A stretch of 64,000 nt of DNA, from the NCBI RefSeq assembly GCF_018687515.1, contig NZ_CP061294.1:992001-1056000 (forward strand), written 5' to 3'. Positions 18,279-27,084 of the stretch are shown piece by piece (within the stretch, counting starts at the first letter, position 1; every line of letters begins with the position of its first letter). The DNA comes from Polynucleobacter sp. MWH-Spelu-300-X4 (GTDB taxonomy: Bacteria; Pseudomonadota; Gammaproteobacteria; Burkholderiales; Burkholderiaceae). The position numbers were made by a program, and so were the translations under genes. The notes under the pieces are model-generated. The model made no database searches. It worked only from the letters and a program-made list of their open reading frames with translations, and was not told where the DNA came from.

Positions 18279-19076
18279 TTAACGCTTCAGCCCAGGGGTA
18301 TTCATCTCACCACCTTTAGCGTTAACGCCCATATAAACGGACAAAGCAATCGTCACATCAGAAATGTAAATCGGCTCTGGGAATCTTTGTTGGCGATAAC
18401 AATCATTTAGACGACGCTGCATTGTCCAGAAATTACCACTAGATACTCTGTAAGCTGGCCAGTACCCAAAACCTAAAGCAGCACCTTTTTGCTCTGTTAG
18501 ATTAGGCAAATCTTGCAGACGAATACGTTTGTTGTTTTCACCATGGCAAGAGGCACAAGAAAAGTCCATTGGCCCACCCTGAAAATAAAAAGCTTTCTTA
18601 CCCATCTCATACATTTCTTTTTCTTTAGGGTGCTTATTTGGCACATTAATCTTCATGCCTTTAGAGTGCGTCACCACGTAAGCCACAATCGCCTCAACAT
18701 CTTTACGCTTACCTTTTTCAAAGCCTGCGTTAATAATTTCCTTTGCATCGTAACCTTGCAATTTCTCCATACAAGTAATGATGCGAGACTCTAAATCTTG
18801 AACTTTATTGGTATCTTTAAAATATCTTGGCAACTCTGCAGCAGCCCCTTTAACAATCCCTGGGCCTTTACCTAAGTCGCACTTCTCTAAGGTGGCATTT
18901 TTAGGACCCATGGGCCGCTTCCAAATCTCCTCGCCTGCAGCTTCATAGAGCTCCGCAGGATTGCCATCAGCAATCATTTCGCGGTATTTAGCAATTTCAT
19001 CGGTAGCACTTTGCGCCATTGCTAAACCAGCAATCAAACTCAAAGATGCCAAGAAAATACTTTTCAATCTAGTCAT
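18279..19076 (-). CDS. soxA: L-cysteine S-thiosulfotransferase subunit SoxA (monohaem type)
   Basis: A 265-residue exported cytochrome, the catalytic subunit of SoxAX. One CXXCH motif is present (CASCHGEN, about residue 175). The active-site Cys that forms the cysteine persulfide is in LNDCYRQQRFPEP (about residue 228). The N-terminal haem site of dihaem SoxA is replaced by two isolated Cys (EKCDLGKG and RIITCMEK), as in monohaem SoxA, where they form a disulfide. The signal peptide ends near AMA-QS. A GAGGGGTGGG element serves as ribosome site. A strong terminator separates it from soxZ upstream. Confidence 0.96.
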   Translation of the reverse strand: MTRLKSIFLASLSLIAGLAMAQSATDEIAKYREMIADGNPAELYEAAGEEIWKRPMGPKNATLEKCDLGKGPGIVKGAAAELPRYFKDTNKVQDLESRIITCMEKLQGYDAKEIINAGFEKGKRKDVEAIVAYVVTHSKGMKINVPNKHPKEKEMYEMGKKAFYFQGGPMDFSCASCHGENNKRIRLQDLPNLTEQKGAALGFGYWPAYRVSSGNFWTMQRRLNDCYRQQRFPEPIYISDVTIALSVYMGVNAKGGEMNTPGLKR

Positions 19077-19093
19077 GTCCCACCCCTCTTGAG

Positions 19094-19128
19094 AAAAAAC
19101 CCCGCAACTCCATAAGAGCTAAGCGGGG
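19094..19128 (-). terminator. Intrinsic terminator between soxZ and soxA
   Basis: On the minus strand CCCCGCTTAGCTC, a short TTAT loop, GGAGTTGCGGGG, then T6. The GC-rich stem (19100-19111 pairing with 19116-19128) and the T run make a strong rho-independent terminator 20 bp downstream of the soxZ stop and 18 bp upstream of the soxA ATG. Confidence 0.88.
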
Positions 19129-19148
19129 CTCTCATCTACATACAAAAA

Positions 19149-19460
19149 TTAGCTAATCTTAGCTTCGTCTGTACGCTTATCGTTTCTGTTGTCTACCCAA
19201 GTAATGCTAACAGTGTCACCCTTAGCGCCACCTTTAAATTTAAAATTTAAAAATGGATCTTTAGATACAGCTGTACCAAACTGGCCTTCAAATACAACTT
19301 TACCTTTGCAAGTTGCTGTCACAGTCGTAATGTGATGGGCTGGAATCACTTTGCCAGCAGGATCTTTACGCTGACCTGTTTCCATATCGTGCTTCATTAA
19401 AACTTTTACATCTACCACGCCGCCATTCTCTTGGGCTCTTACGCGCATTGGATCTGCCAT
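19149..19460 (-). CDS. soxZ: Sulfur-carrier complex subunit SoxZ
   Basis: A 103-residue beta-sandwich protein that binds SoxY to form the SoxYZ carrier, on which sulfur intermediates are held in the periplasm. It has no signal peptide and is co-exported with SoxY. Typical features are MRVRAQENGGVVDVKVLMKH near the N-terminus and the C-terminal ITWVDNRNDKRTDE. The frame is open to a TTG at 19475, but the ATG at 19460 has the ribosome site AAAGGAAA and starts MADPM, as usual for SoxZ. It follows soxY. Confidence 0.96.
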   Translation of the reverse strand: MADPMRVRAQENGGVVDVKVLMKHDMETGQRKDPAGKVIPAHHITTVTATCKGKVVFEGQFGTAVSKDPFLNFKFKGGAKGDTVSITWVDNRNDKRTDEAKIS

Positions 19461-19508
19461 GTTATTTCCTTTCAATACTTATTAATGATTGACCAAGTCA
19501 TGCGCGCA

Positions 19509-19964
19509 TTAACCGCCGCAACCACCCAAAGTCACTTTAACTTCTTTTGTAGTTACATACCACTTACCATCAGCCTTGACTAAGGCATGCACATTAGATG
19601 TTTGAGCCATCTTCACGCGTGAAGCTACAAAAGGCTCTGTATCAGCCGTCATCAAAAATTGTGCCGCTAAAGCACTTGGATTCTTCTCAACCAAAATAGC
19701 AATTTGCTGTGTCTTAGGCAAAGTTGTTGTTACTCCCACAGGCACAACAGCACCATTTTCAGCGATATCAGGAGCATTAATCGTTACAGCTGATGATTTA
19801 TCAGCAGACGAACCTCCCAATGCCTTCAAAACATCATCCAATGATTTACCATCAAAAGCAGCTTTATTCCAATCAGCAGCTTGCGCCTCTGAAATTAGCC
19901 CTGTTGCGGCCATCAAACCAATAATTGCTGTTAATCGCAGCGCTTCACGACGCTTAAGGTTCAT
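19509..19964 (-). CDS. soxY: Thiosulfate oxidation carrier protein SoxY
   Basis: A 151-residue exported protein with a twin-arginine-like signal (MNLKRREALRLTAIIGLMAA). It ends in the swinging-arm sequence VTLGGCGG, whose Cys carries the covalently bound sulfur intermediates through the Sox cycle. The domain ahead of the arm is the expected Ig-like fold, of normal length. soxZ follows 48 bp downstream, forming the SoxYZ pair. It is in the same direction as soxD, 52 bp upstream. Confidence 0.97.
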   Translation of the reverse strand: MNLKRREALRLTAIIGLMAATGLISEAQAADWNKAAFDGKSLDDVLKALGGSSADKSSAVTINAPDIAENGAVVPVGVTTTLPKTQQIAILVEKNPSALAAQFLMTADTEPFVASRVKMAQTSNVHALVKADGKWYVTTKEVKVTLGGCGG

Positions 19965-20016
19965 TTGAACTCCTCATAAAAATAACTAATTTCACAACAT
20001 TCTTAATACTAATACT

Positions 20017-21081
20017 TTATTGACCAGTTAGCACCCATCTTACTAAAGTATCAATATCTCCATCAGGTACATGGGCATGAGGTGGCATCGGAATCGCTCC
20101 CCATACACCCGCACCACCCAACTTAACCTTTTGATTCAATTTTTTCATGGCATCGGCCTGCCCCTTGTACTTTGCCGCTATTTCTGAAATAGCTGGCCCA
20201 ATCGCTCTACTCGCTGGAGCATGGCAAGTTGCACAATTATGTTTCTTAAACAAACCTGCAGGAGTAACAGATTCAGCACTGGCTAATGTCAAAACAAATC
20301 CGCCTTTTTCAGGAAGCTTATTTGCTGGCGGCTTACTCGTATCAGCCCCTCTAAAAGCTCCAAATGCCCTATTTTGCAAAGCCAAATTATCGTGGGCATT
20401 TCTAGCGTAATCAGGTAATGTTGAACCAATCGTTACATGCTTGGAACAATCGCTCATACAAGCTGTAGCTTTGACATCAGGTTTACCACCTTCATTCCAT
20501 AAGCCGTGCGATTGAGTCATACCATTACGGTTAGGCATTAGCTTTTGAACTTCGGCAATATTCTGATCACTTAAAGTAAAGTCATCTGGAACAATTTCAG
20601 CCATGCTCAAAACATAACCAAGCACTGCATAGGTGTCATCCACAGTTAATGTTCTTGGAGCGTTCCAAGGCATAGCACGATGAATATAATCCCATAAGGT
20701 TGAAACAGTTGCCACCTTCATTAAAGTTGTTCGCTGTGGTTGTTTCGGATTTGTTAACGAAGCTACGCGACCAGTCTGCATATCCTCTTTGGTAGTTCCG
20801 CCAACAATCGGTGTAAACACTTCATTAGATTCACCAAAAGTGCCATGACAAGATGCGCAACGACTCTCCCAGACTTCTTGGCCTCTAGCAGTTGTACCTG
20901 AGCCTTTTGGTAAACCCTTAAAATCTGGGCGCACATCAATATCCCATGCAGCAATTTCATCCTTGGTTGCCTGACGTCCAATACCTTCATATTTAGATTG
21001 CGCCAAAGATAAAGTTGAAAAAGATAAGAACACCCCCACCAACAATAATTTGCGCATCAATGGATTAGCCAACTTGTACAT
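20017..21081 (-). CDS. soxD: Dihaem cytochrome c subunit SoxD of sulfane dehydrogenase
   Basis: A 354-residue periplasmic cytochrome with two haem c sites, CASCHG (about residue 76) and CATCHA (about residue 284). It is the partner of the molybdenum subunit SoxC in SoxCD, which oxidises the sulfane sulfur bound to SoxY and yields six electrons. The ATG at 21081 lies inside the end of soxC (17-bp overlap). A second ATG at 21057 (MRKLLLVGVFLSF) gives a cleaner signal peptide, so the true start may be 8 codons later. The presence of SoxCD implies complete oxidation of thiosulfate to sulfate without sulfur globules. Confidence 0.95.
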   Translation of the reverse strand: MYKLANPLMRKLLLVGVFLSFSTLSLAQSKYEGIGRQATKDEIAAWDIDVRPDFKGLPKGSGTTARGQEVWESRCASCHGTFGESNEVFTPIVGGTTKEDMQTGRVASLTNPKQPQRTTLMKVATVSTLWDYIHRAMPWNAPRTLTVDDTYAVLGYVLSMAEIVPDDFTLSDQNIAEVQKLMPNRNGMTQSHGLWNEGGKPDVKATACMSDCSKHVTIGSTLPDYARNAHDNLALQNRAFGAFRGADTSKPPANKLPEKGGFVLTLASAESVTPAGLFKKHNCATCHAPASRAIGPAISEIAAKYKGQADAMKKLNQKVKLGGAGVWGAIPMPPHAHVPDGDIDTLVRWVLTGQ

Positions 21082-22426
21082 TGCTTAGCTCCCCATTAAC
21101 ATCAAGCTTCCATGCTTGGATTGAATTATTGTGATAAATCGAACGCGTACCACGCACCTCACGCAATTGTTTGATCATCGGCTGTACATAACCAGTCTCA
21201 TCAGTTGCTCGAGACATCAATATCGCAGGTGAACCATCCCATGTCCAATCCATATTGAAGCGCGTCACAGCCTTAGATAAAATTGGAGTCTCAAGTCTTG
21301 CTCGTTTCCAGTTGTTGCCACCATCAACGGAAATGTCTACATGTTTAATTTTTCCTCGGCCAGACCAAGCAAGACCTGTGATGTTATAGAAACCTTTATC
21401 CAGTAACTGCTGGCCACCTGACGGTGTTGTAATCACAGATTTACATTCTTGAATAGTCGTGTACTGACGATGTAAACCATTTGGCAACAAATCAATATAG
21501 TGAACAGCTTCATCTTTCGAGGCATAAGGCATATCCCCTACCTCTAAGCGGCGCAACCATTTCACCCAACTCACCCCTTGAATACCAGGAACCACTAACC
21601 GTAATGGATACCCATTTTCAGGCCTAAGCATTTCACCATTCATAGCCCAGCAAACAAGAACATCCTTCAGGGCAGCATCCATAGGAATAGTTCTTGTCAT
21701 GCCAGAACCATCCCCACCCTCAGCCAATATATATTTACCTTTTTTCAGATCAGCCCCACACATATCCAACAGGGTTGATAACGGCACGCCAGTAAATTCA
21801 CAACAAGACAACATGCCGTGCGTATATTGAACGCTCGGCACAGCAACGTTACCCCACTCCAAACCAGTATTCGCACCACACTCAATAAAGTGAATTCTAG
21901 AAACAGCAGGCAAACGCATCAAATCATCCATGGTGAACACTTTTTCTTCTTTCACCAGACCGTTAATCATCAAACGATGCTGCGCAGGGTCGATGTCATA
22001 CCAACCTTGATGATGGCGCTCAAAATGCAAACCGCTTGGGGTAATAATGCCAAAGAAACCTTGCAATGGCGCAAATGCCACAGACGCGGCAGACACTCGG
22101 GTCAAACCAGGAGATTCACGACGCTGAAGTGCAGCCTCCCACTGTGATGGCATACCATAAGGACGAGCAGCCACAGGCTGACCTAAAGTAGTCTGCCATG
22201 ACTGCTTTTCTAAAATAACTTTTTCACCCTCTGCAGCCTCGACAGAACCCATAACTCCACCGGTTGCCGCTGCACCTAGGGCAGTTAGAAAACTCTTACG
22301 CAAAAAACCCCGTCGCGTCTCATCCATACCATTTTCAGCAACATCGGCAAATAAATCTTTGCTGACATAATTTTCTGGCGCTTTTTTCACCCGACCGAAC
22401 TGCATCGTTTTTTTTCTAACTGTCAC
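21065..22426 (-). CDS. soxC: Sulfane dehydrogenase molybdenum subunit SoxC
   Basis: A 453-residue sulfite-oxidase-family enzyme with a twin-arginine signal (TRRGFLRKSFLTALGAAA, about residues 37-54) after a long N-terminal region. The molybdenum-cofactor Cys is in FIECGANTG (about residue 180), followed by the dimerisation domain with HVDISVDGG. It forms SoxCD with the overlapping downstream soxD. The start given is a GTG with a GGGGG ribosome site; an ATG seven codons later (22405) has a poorer site. It is the first gene of the minus-strand sox run and is divergent from soxH. Confidence 0.95.
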   Translation of the reverse strand: MTVRKKTMQFGRVKKAPENYVSKDLFADVAENGMDETRRGFLRKSFLTALGAAATGGVMGSVEAAEGEKVILEKQSWQTTLGQPVAARPYGMPSQWEAALQRRESPGLTRVSAASVAFAPLQGFFGIITPSGLHFERHHQGWYDIDPAQHRLMINGLVKEEKVFTMDDLMRLPAVSRIHFIECGANTGLEWGNVAVPSVQYTHGMLSCCEFTGVPLSTLLDMCGADLKKGKYILAEGGDGSGMTRTIPMDAALKDVLVCWAMNGEMLRPENGYPLRLVVPGIQGVSWVKWLRRLEVGDMPYASKDEAVHYIDLLPNGLHRQYTTIQECKSVITTPSGGQQLLDKGFYNITGLAWSGRGKIKHVDISVDGGNNWKRARLETPILSKAVTRFNMDWTWDGSPAILMSRATDETGYVQPMIKQLREVRGTRSIYHNNSIQAWKLDVNGELSNVQVG

Positions 22427-22725
22427 AAAACCCCCAATAAGATGCGCTCACTAAATATGCTATTTAGCTTTTCAATGATTATTCATCTTTATAGATAATT
22501 TTGAAATAAATTAATGTTGAAAACAGCTTATTAATTTCATTTTTAGGGAAAGTCCTAGTGATTTTCAGTTCACAGTTATTAGCTTTATCTAACTATACAA
22601 AACAAAAAATACTCACTTAGACAAAGCCACTAAATATGATTTAAATAAAGATTCATTGACCTCAGATATGATTCAACGACACAATGAGTCACCAGATGTA
22701 CCAAGCTTTCTCATAAGGTAAATAT
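22427..22725. promoter_or_regulatory. soxC/soxH divergent control region with repeats
   Basis: A 299-bp AT-rich non-coding region between divergent soxC and soxH. A perfect inverted repeat CTAAATA-TGC-TATTTAG lies at 22451-22467, 25 bp before the soxC start. The 11-mer CACTAAATATG occurs twice (22449-22459 and 22628-22638) in direct orientation; the second copy has a partial inverted extension (TTTAAATA). These are candidate operator sites for a sox regulator, but no SoxR-type regulator gene is in the window. I could not place promoters with confidence. Confidence 0.5.
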
Positions 22726-23730
22726 ATGCAAATGAAGCGCAGAAATTTCTTCAAGTTATTCGCAGGTGGCGCTAGCGTTGTGTTACTGCCGCAAGTAATC
22801 GAATTTGCAAAAGCTGCTGAAGATTTTATTAAAGGTCCACCAGTCAAAGATCATCCCGCCAAACAATTAAGCAAACATGTTTGGATGATCTATTCACCAG
22901 ATGGATTTCCCACGGCAGAGAATCAAGGCATGATGGCTAATATCACTTTTGCAACAACTAAAAAAGGTATCGTGATATTAGACTCAGGCGCCTCCGTACA
23001 AATTGGCGAAATGGCCATAAGAATGATCAAGAAAGTTAGCAATCAGCCTGTTATTGCCATTTTCAATTCACACTATCACGGCGACCACTTTCTAGGCAAC
23101 CAAGCTTTTGTAGAGGCTTATGGAAAAAATATTCCTATCTACGCCCACTCCTACACGCTTGAACAAATTAAAGGTATCGAAGGCAATACTTGGCGTAACT
23201 TAATGGAACGCTGGACTAATCAAGCAACAGCAGGAACAATCGTATTTCCACCAACACATGCAGTGAAGAACGGTGATGTTTTTGATTATGGTGACGTTCA
23301 CATCAAAGTACATCACTATGGCATTGCTCACACCCCTGGTGATATATGCATGGAAGTCATAGAGGACAAAGTAACACAGGTAGGAGATATCGCCATGGAT
23401 GGTCGTATTGCCAACATTGATGACGGCTCTTACTTAGGCACATTTAAAACATATAAAGAAATTACTCAAGCAGCAGGCGATCAACTTTGGATTCCAGGAC
23501 ATGGGAATCCAAAGAAAACATTACTGAATGAGTATGGAGAATTTTTGGCAGGCATTTACGAATCTTGTGTTCAAGCAGTTAAGGATGGCAAAGATCCTAG
23601 CCAAGCTAAAGCCATGGTTTTAAAAGATCCGCGCGTTATTAAATATGCTAAAAACACAAAGGGCTTTGAAACCAATATTGGTAAATACACAAGTCTTGCC
23701 TACCTAGAAGCAGAAAAGGAAGCTTTTTAA
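22726..23730 (+). CDS. soxH: Metallo-beta-lactamase fold protein SoxH-like
   Basis: A 334-residue exported hydrolase-fold protein. A twin-arginine-like signal (KRRNFFKLFAGGASVVLLP) is followed by the metal motif SHYHGDHFLGN (about residues 113-123). Further ligands are in IAHTPGD and the C-terminal IPGHGNPK. This is the pattern of SoxH, often found in sox loci and not essential for thiosulfate oxidation in the strains studied; its substrate is unknown. It is divergent from soxC and ends within a strong terminator. Confidence 0.82.
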   Translation: MQMKRRNFFKLFAGGASVVLLPQVIEFAKAAEDFIKGPPVKDHPAKQLSKHVWMIYSPDGFPTAENQGMMANITFATTKKGIVILDSGASVQIGEMAIRMIKKVSNQPVIAIFNSHYHGDHFLGNQAFVEAYGKNIPIYAHSYTLEQIKGIEGNTWRNLMERWTNQATAGTIVFPPTHAVKNGDVFDYGDVHIKVHHYGIAHTPGDICMEVIEDKVTQVGDIAMDGRIANIDDGSYLGTFKTYKEITQAAGDQLWIPGHGNPKKTLLNEYGEFLAGIYESCVQAVKDGKDPSQAKAMVLKDPRVIKYAKNTKGFETNIGKYTSLAYLEAEKEAF

Positions 23731-23742
23731 GCTTCCTTTTTT
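23715..23742 (+). terminator. Intrinsic terminator of soxH
   Basis: Arms AAGGAAGC (23716-23723) and GCTTCCTT (23731-23738) with a short TTTTTAA loop and a T6 run. The stem includes the last codons and stop of soxH. It also separates soxH from the convergent metZ. Confidence 0.88.
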
Positions 23743-23769
23743 AGATATGCCCTATTGTTAATAACTAAA

Positions 23770-24972
23770 TCAGTCCGTTAACCCAGGCAAAAGGTCATTT
23801 TTAATATCTTCGATATTCTCAAGCCCTACAGCAATTCTCACTAAACCATCCGTAATACCAGCGGCCAATCTAGCCTCTTCCGAAACCCTAACATGAGTTG
23901 TTGTTGCAGGATGAGTAATGGTGGTTCTAGTGTCACCTAAATTAGCTGTAATCGATAACAACTTAGTACCGTTAATTAATTTCCAAGCAGCTTTCTTTCC
24001 GCCCTTTAATGTAAAAGACAAAATCGCACCGCCCATTTTTTGCTGACGCTGCGCAATCTCATACTGTGGATGTGATTTCAAGCCAGGGTGATAAACACGT
24101 TCAACCGCAGGCTGCTGCTCCAACCATTGCGCCAAATGAAGAGCCGATTCACTTTGCTTTTCAAGACGAAGACTTAAAGTCTCCAATCCTTTAAGAATGA
24201 CCCAAGCATTAAATGCTGACAAAGTTGGCCCAGCTGTTCGAACATAAGGAAATACCTTCCCCATCACAAATTCATTACTACCAACAATCGCACCACCTAA
24301 GACGCGACCCTGACCATCTAAATACTTAGTCGCAGAATGTATCACCACATCCGCACCTAATTCCAATGGTTTTTGTAAAGCAGGTGTGCAAAAACAGTTA
24401 TCAACGGCATAGATTGCTCCAGCTGCTTTAGCAATTTTTGCAATCGCAGCAATATCCGCCACCTCTGTAAGTGGATTAGAGGGAGTTTCTAAAAAGAATA
24501 ATTTTGTATTAGGCTTAACCGCCGCTTTCCAAGCGCCCAAATCAGACATATCAACATAGGTAGTTTCAATACCGAACTTACCTAAAATAACACTGAACAG
24601 TTGAATGGTTGCCCCAAAAACAGACCGTGAACAAATCACATGATCACCAGCCTGTAAATGTGCCATAGCCACAGTCATGATTGCAGACATACCAGATGAA
24701 GTGGCAATACAAGCCTCGCCACCCTCGAGCGCTGCCAAACGATCCTGAAACATCGCCACAGTAGGATTAGTAAAACGCGAATAAATAAAACCTTTTTCAG
24801 CGTTGGCAAATCCTTCAGCCGCATCTTCTGCTGTGTCAAAACAGAAACTAGATGTCAAAAACATTGCTTCAGAATGCTCGTTAAACTCTGTGCGACGCAC
24901 CCCTGCCCGAACACCCAAGGTATCGACATGGAGATTTTTAAGATCAGAGGGATTTATTTTTTTATTGCTCAT
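23770..24972 (-). CDS. metZ: O-succinylhomoserine sulfhydrylase
   Basis: A 400-residue PLP enzyme of the Cys/Met metabolism family that makes homocysteine from O-succinylhomoserine and sulfide. The PLP Lys is in HSATKYLDGQGRVLGG (about residue 216), preceded by YSRFTNPT and ATSSGMSAI. The combination with the purF-cvpA-dedD-folC strand run is the usual Burkholderiales location of metZ. It starts 9 bp after purF and is probably in that operon. Cystathionine gamma-synthase (metB) is a close relative, but SATKYLDGQGR favours MetZ. Confidence 0.93.
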   Translation of the reverse strand: MSNKKINPSDLKNLHVDTLGVRAGVRRTEFNEHSEAMFLTSSFCFDTAEDAAEGFANAEKGFIYSRFTNPTVAMFQDRLAALEGGEACIATSSGMSAIMTVAMAHLQAGDHVICSRSVFGATIQLFSVILGKFGIETTYVDMSDLGAWKAAVKPNTKLFFLETPSNPLTEVADIAAIAKIAKAAGAIYAVDNCFCTPALQKPLELGADVVIHSATKYLDGQGRVLGGAIVGSNEFVMGKVFPYVRTAGPTLSAFNAWVILKGLETLSLRLEKQSESALHLAQWLEQQPAVERVYHPGLKSHPQYEIAQRQQKMGGAILSFTLKGGKKAAWKLINGTKLLSITANLGDTRTTITHPATTTHVRVSEEARLAAGITDGLVRIAVGLENIEDIKNDLLPGLTD

Positions 24973-24981
24973 GCCTAGATA

Positions 24982-26523
24982 TTACTCTTGTGAAGCTAAA
25001 TGCAAATGCAATTGTGAACGTGCCAAATCGGAACTATCTTCAGGTTGCCGATCAGCCAAAGCCTTAGGCGTATTGCGAGAAGCCTCCAAAGCATCTAAAT
25101 AAGACTCGGTAATATCACCTGTGATGTACTTACCATCAAAACAAGAAGCATCAAAATTCTTAATTGCTGGGTTGATGTCCTGAATAGCACGCTTTAAATC
25201 TTCAACATCTTGATAAATTAACTCATCAGCACCAATCATTTTGGTGATTTCTTCATTGGTTCGGCCATAAGCCACTAACTCACTACGTGTAGGCATATCA
25301 ATACCATACACATTTGGATAGCGAACAGGAGGTGCCGCTGAAGCGAAGATTACTTTCTTAGCTCCCGCATCTCTAGCCATCTGCACAATCTCATAAGAAG
25401 TTGTGCCGCGCACAATTGAGTCATCCACAATCAACACGTTTTTATCTTGGAACTCTAAACGCATCGCATTAAGTTTTTGACGAACAGACTTCTTGCGCAT
25501 CGCTTGACCCGGCATAATAAAAGTTCGGCCAACATAACGATTCTTAAAAAAGCCTTCACGGTAAGGAACCCCCAACAACTTAGCAACCTGCATTGCTGCA
25601 GGACGACTTGAATCGGGGATAGGCATCACAACATCAATTTGAGAAACATCTGTTTCTCTAGCAATTTTTTTAGCTAAATAATTACCCATCAACAAACGCA
25701 CGTCATAAACGGTTACACCATCAATACATGAATCTGGACGCGCCAAATAAACATATTCAAAAATACAAGGTGCAAGAGTTGCCGTATCAGAACATTGCTT
25801 ACTTTGAAGCTGTCCGTCTAAACCAATAAAAATCGCCTCTCCTGGGGCTACATCCCTTACAAATGTGAATCCTAAACCTTCCAAGGTCACTGACTCAGAG
25901 GCAATCATCCATTCAGGACCTTTAGGCGTATCTAAACGACCAATACATAAAGGACGAATACCAAATGGATCACGAAAAGCTAGCAAACCATAACCAGCAA
26001 TCAACGATACGACTGCGTAAGAGCCTTTTAGACGTTGATGAACCTTTGCTACCGCACCAAAAGCTGAAGCAGCATCTAAAGCAATACTGTCTGTGGCGCG
26101 CTGCAACTCATCAGCTAAAACATTTAAAAGAACTTCTGTATCAGAGTTAGTATTAATGTGGCGGCGGTCACGGTAAAACATCTCATCACGTAATACTGAT
26201 GCATTCGTTAAATTACCGTTATGAGCCAAGATAATGCCGAAAGGCGCATTCACATAAAAAGGTTGCGCCTCTTCTTCACTACTCGCCGATCCAGCAGTTG
26301 GGTAACGAACCTGACCAATACCTGCATTACCAGGAAGGCTACGCATATTACGCGTGCGAAAAACATCACGCACCATGCCGTTTGCTTTATGCATACTAAA
26401 TGAACTACCGTTCATAGTAGCTATACCAGCAGCATCCTGACCGCGATGTTGCAACAGCAACAATGCGTCATAAAGTAACTGATTAACAGGACTATTGCCT
26501 ACTGCACCGACAATACCGCACAT
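24982..26523 (-). CDS. purF: Amidophosphoribosyltransferase
   Basis: A 513-residue first enzyme of purine synthesis, converting PRPP and glutamine to phosphoribosylamine. The N-terminal class II amidotransferase domain starts MCGIVGAVGN, with catalytic Cys2 exposed after Met removal. The C-terminal phosphoribosyltransferase domain has the PRPP-binding loop VLIVDDSIVRGTTSYE (about residues 365-380). Length is normal. It follows cvpA by 22 bp, the same order as in enterobacterial cvpA-purF operons. Confidence 0.97.
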   Translation of the reverse strand: MCGIVGAVGNSPVNQLLYDALLLLQHRGQDAAGIATMNGSSFSMHKANGMVRDVFRTRNMRSLPGNAGIGQVRYPTAGSASSEEEAQPFYVNAPFGIILAHNGNLTNASVLRDEMFYRDRRHINTNSDTEVLLNVLADELQRATDSIALDAASAFGAVAKVHQRLKGSYAVVSLIAGYGLLAFRDPFGIRPLCIGRLDTPKGPEWMIASESVTLEGLGFTFVRDVAPGEAIFIGLDGQLQSKQCSDTATLAPCIFEYVYLARPDSCIDGVTVYDVRLLMGNYLAKKIARETDVSQIDVVMPIPDSSRPAAMQVAKLLGVPYREGFFKNRYVGRTFIMPGQAMRKKSVRQKLNAMRLEFQDKNVLIVDDSIVRGTTSYEIVQMARDAGAKKVIFASAAPPVRYPNVYGIDMPTRSELVAYGRTNEEITKMIGADELIYQDVEDLKRAIQDINPAIKNFDASCFDGKYITGDITESYLDALEASRNTPKALADRQPEDSSDLARSQLHLHLASQE

Positions 26524-26545
26524 AAAAACCTCTACCTTTTAAAAC

Positions 26546-27061
26546 TTACTTCTTCAACTGACCAGACACCTGATCAGCCCATTCATCTGGTAACCAAGCT
26601 TTAGCCATCCCTGTCAACAATTCAATAGCAGGTAATGACCATGCATTGCGCCATTCATTGGTATTAGTGATATTCGTTAAAGCAGCAAGGCTACTTAAAA
26701 TAACAATCACCAAAATGCCTCTTAAACAACCAAAACCCAAACCTAACAAACGATCCATAGGGCTCAAGCCAGCTTGCTGCAAAACTTTTGCCAAAAAACG
26801 ACCGGTCAACGCACAAATAATCATCGTGCAAATAAATAAGATAACAAAGCCAAGTGCCAAGCGGGTCATCTCACCACCAGGAACACCAGTTAACCACTCA
26901 TTCGCCAACCAGGTCGCATAGTGGTAACCAACCCAAGCAGCAGCTACCCAGCCTACCAACGCTAATATTTCCCGAACAAATCCGCGCCAAATACCAAGCA
27001 ATGCCGAAATAGCCAAGATGGATCCGGCAACAATATCGACTAATGTGAAATGAAGATTCAT
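26546..27061 (-). CDS. cvpA: CvpA family membrane protein
   Basis: A 171-residue inner-membrane protein with four hydrophobic segments, starting MNLHFTLVDIVAGSILAISA, and the conserved GLGFGCLRGILVI motif near residue 108. CvpA is required for colicin V production in E. coli and affects envelope stress resistance; its biochemical role is unclear. It lies between dedD and purF with short gaps and is very likely co-transcribed with both. Confidence 0.92.
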   Translation of the reverse strand: MNLHFTLVDIVAGSILAISALLGIWRGFVREILALVGWVAAAWVGYHYATWLANEWLTGVPGGEMTRLALGFVILFICTMIICALTGRFLAKVLQQAGLSPMDRLLGLGFGCLRGILVIVILSSLAALTNITNTNEWRNAWSLPAIELLTGMAKAWLPDEWADQVSGQLKK

Positions 27062-27084
27062 ATTGGGTCGATATCCTTAATCAG

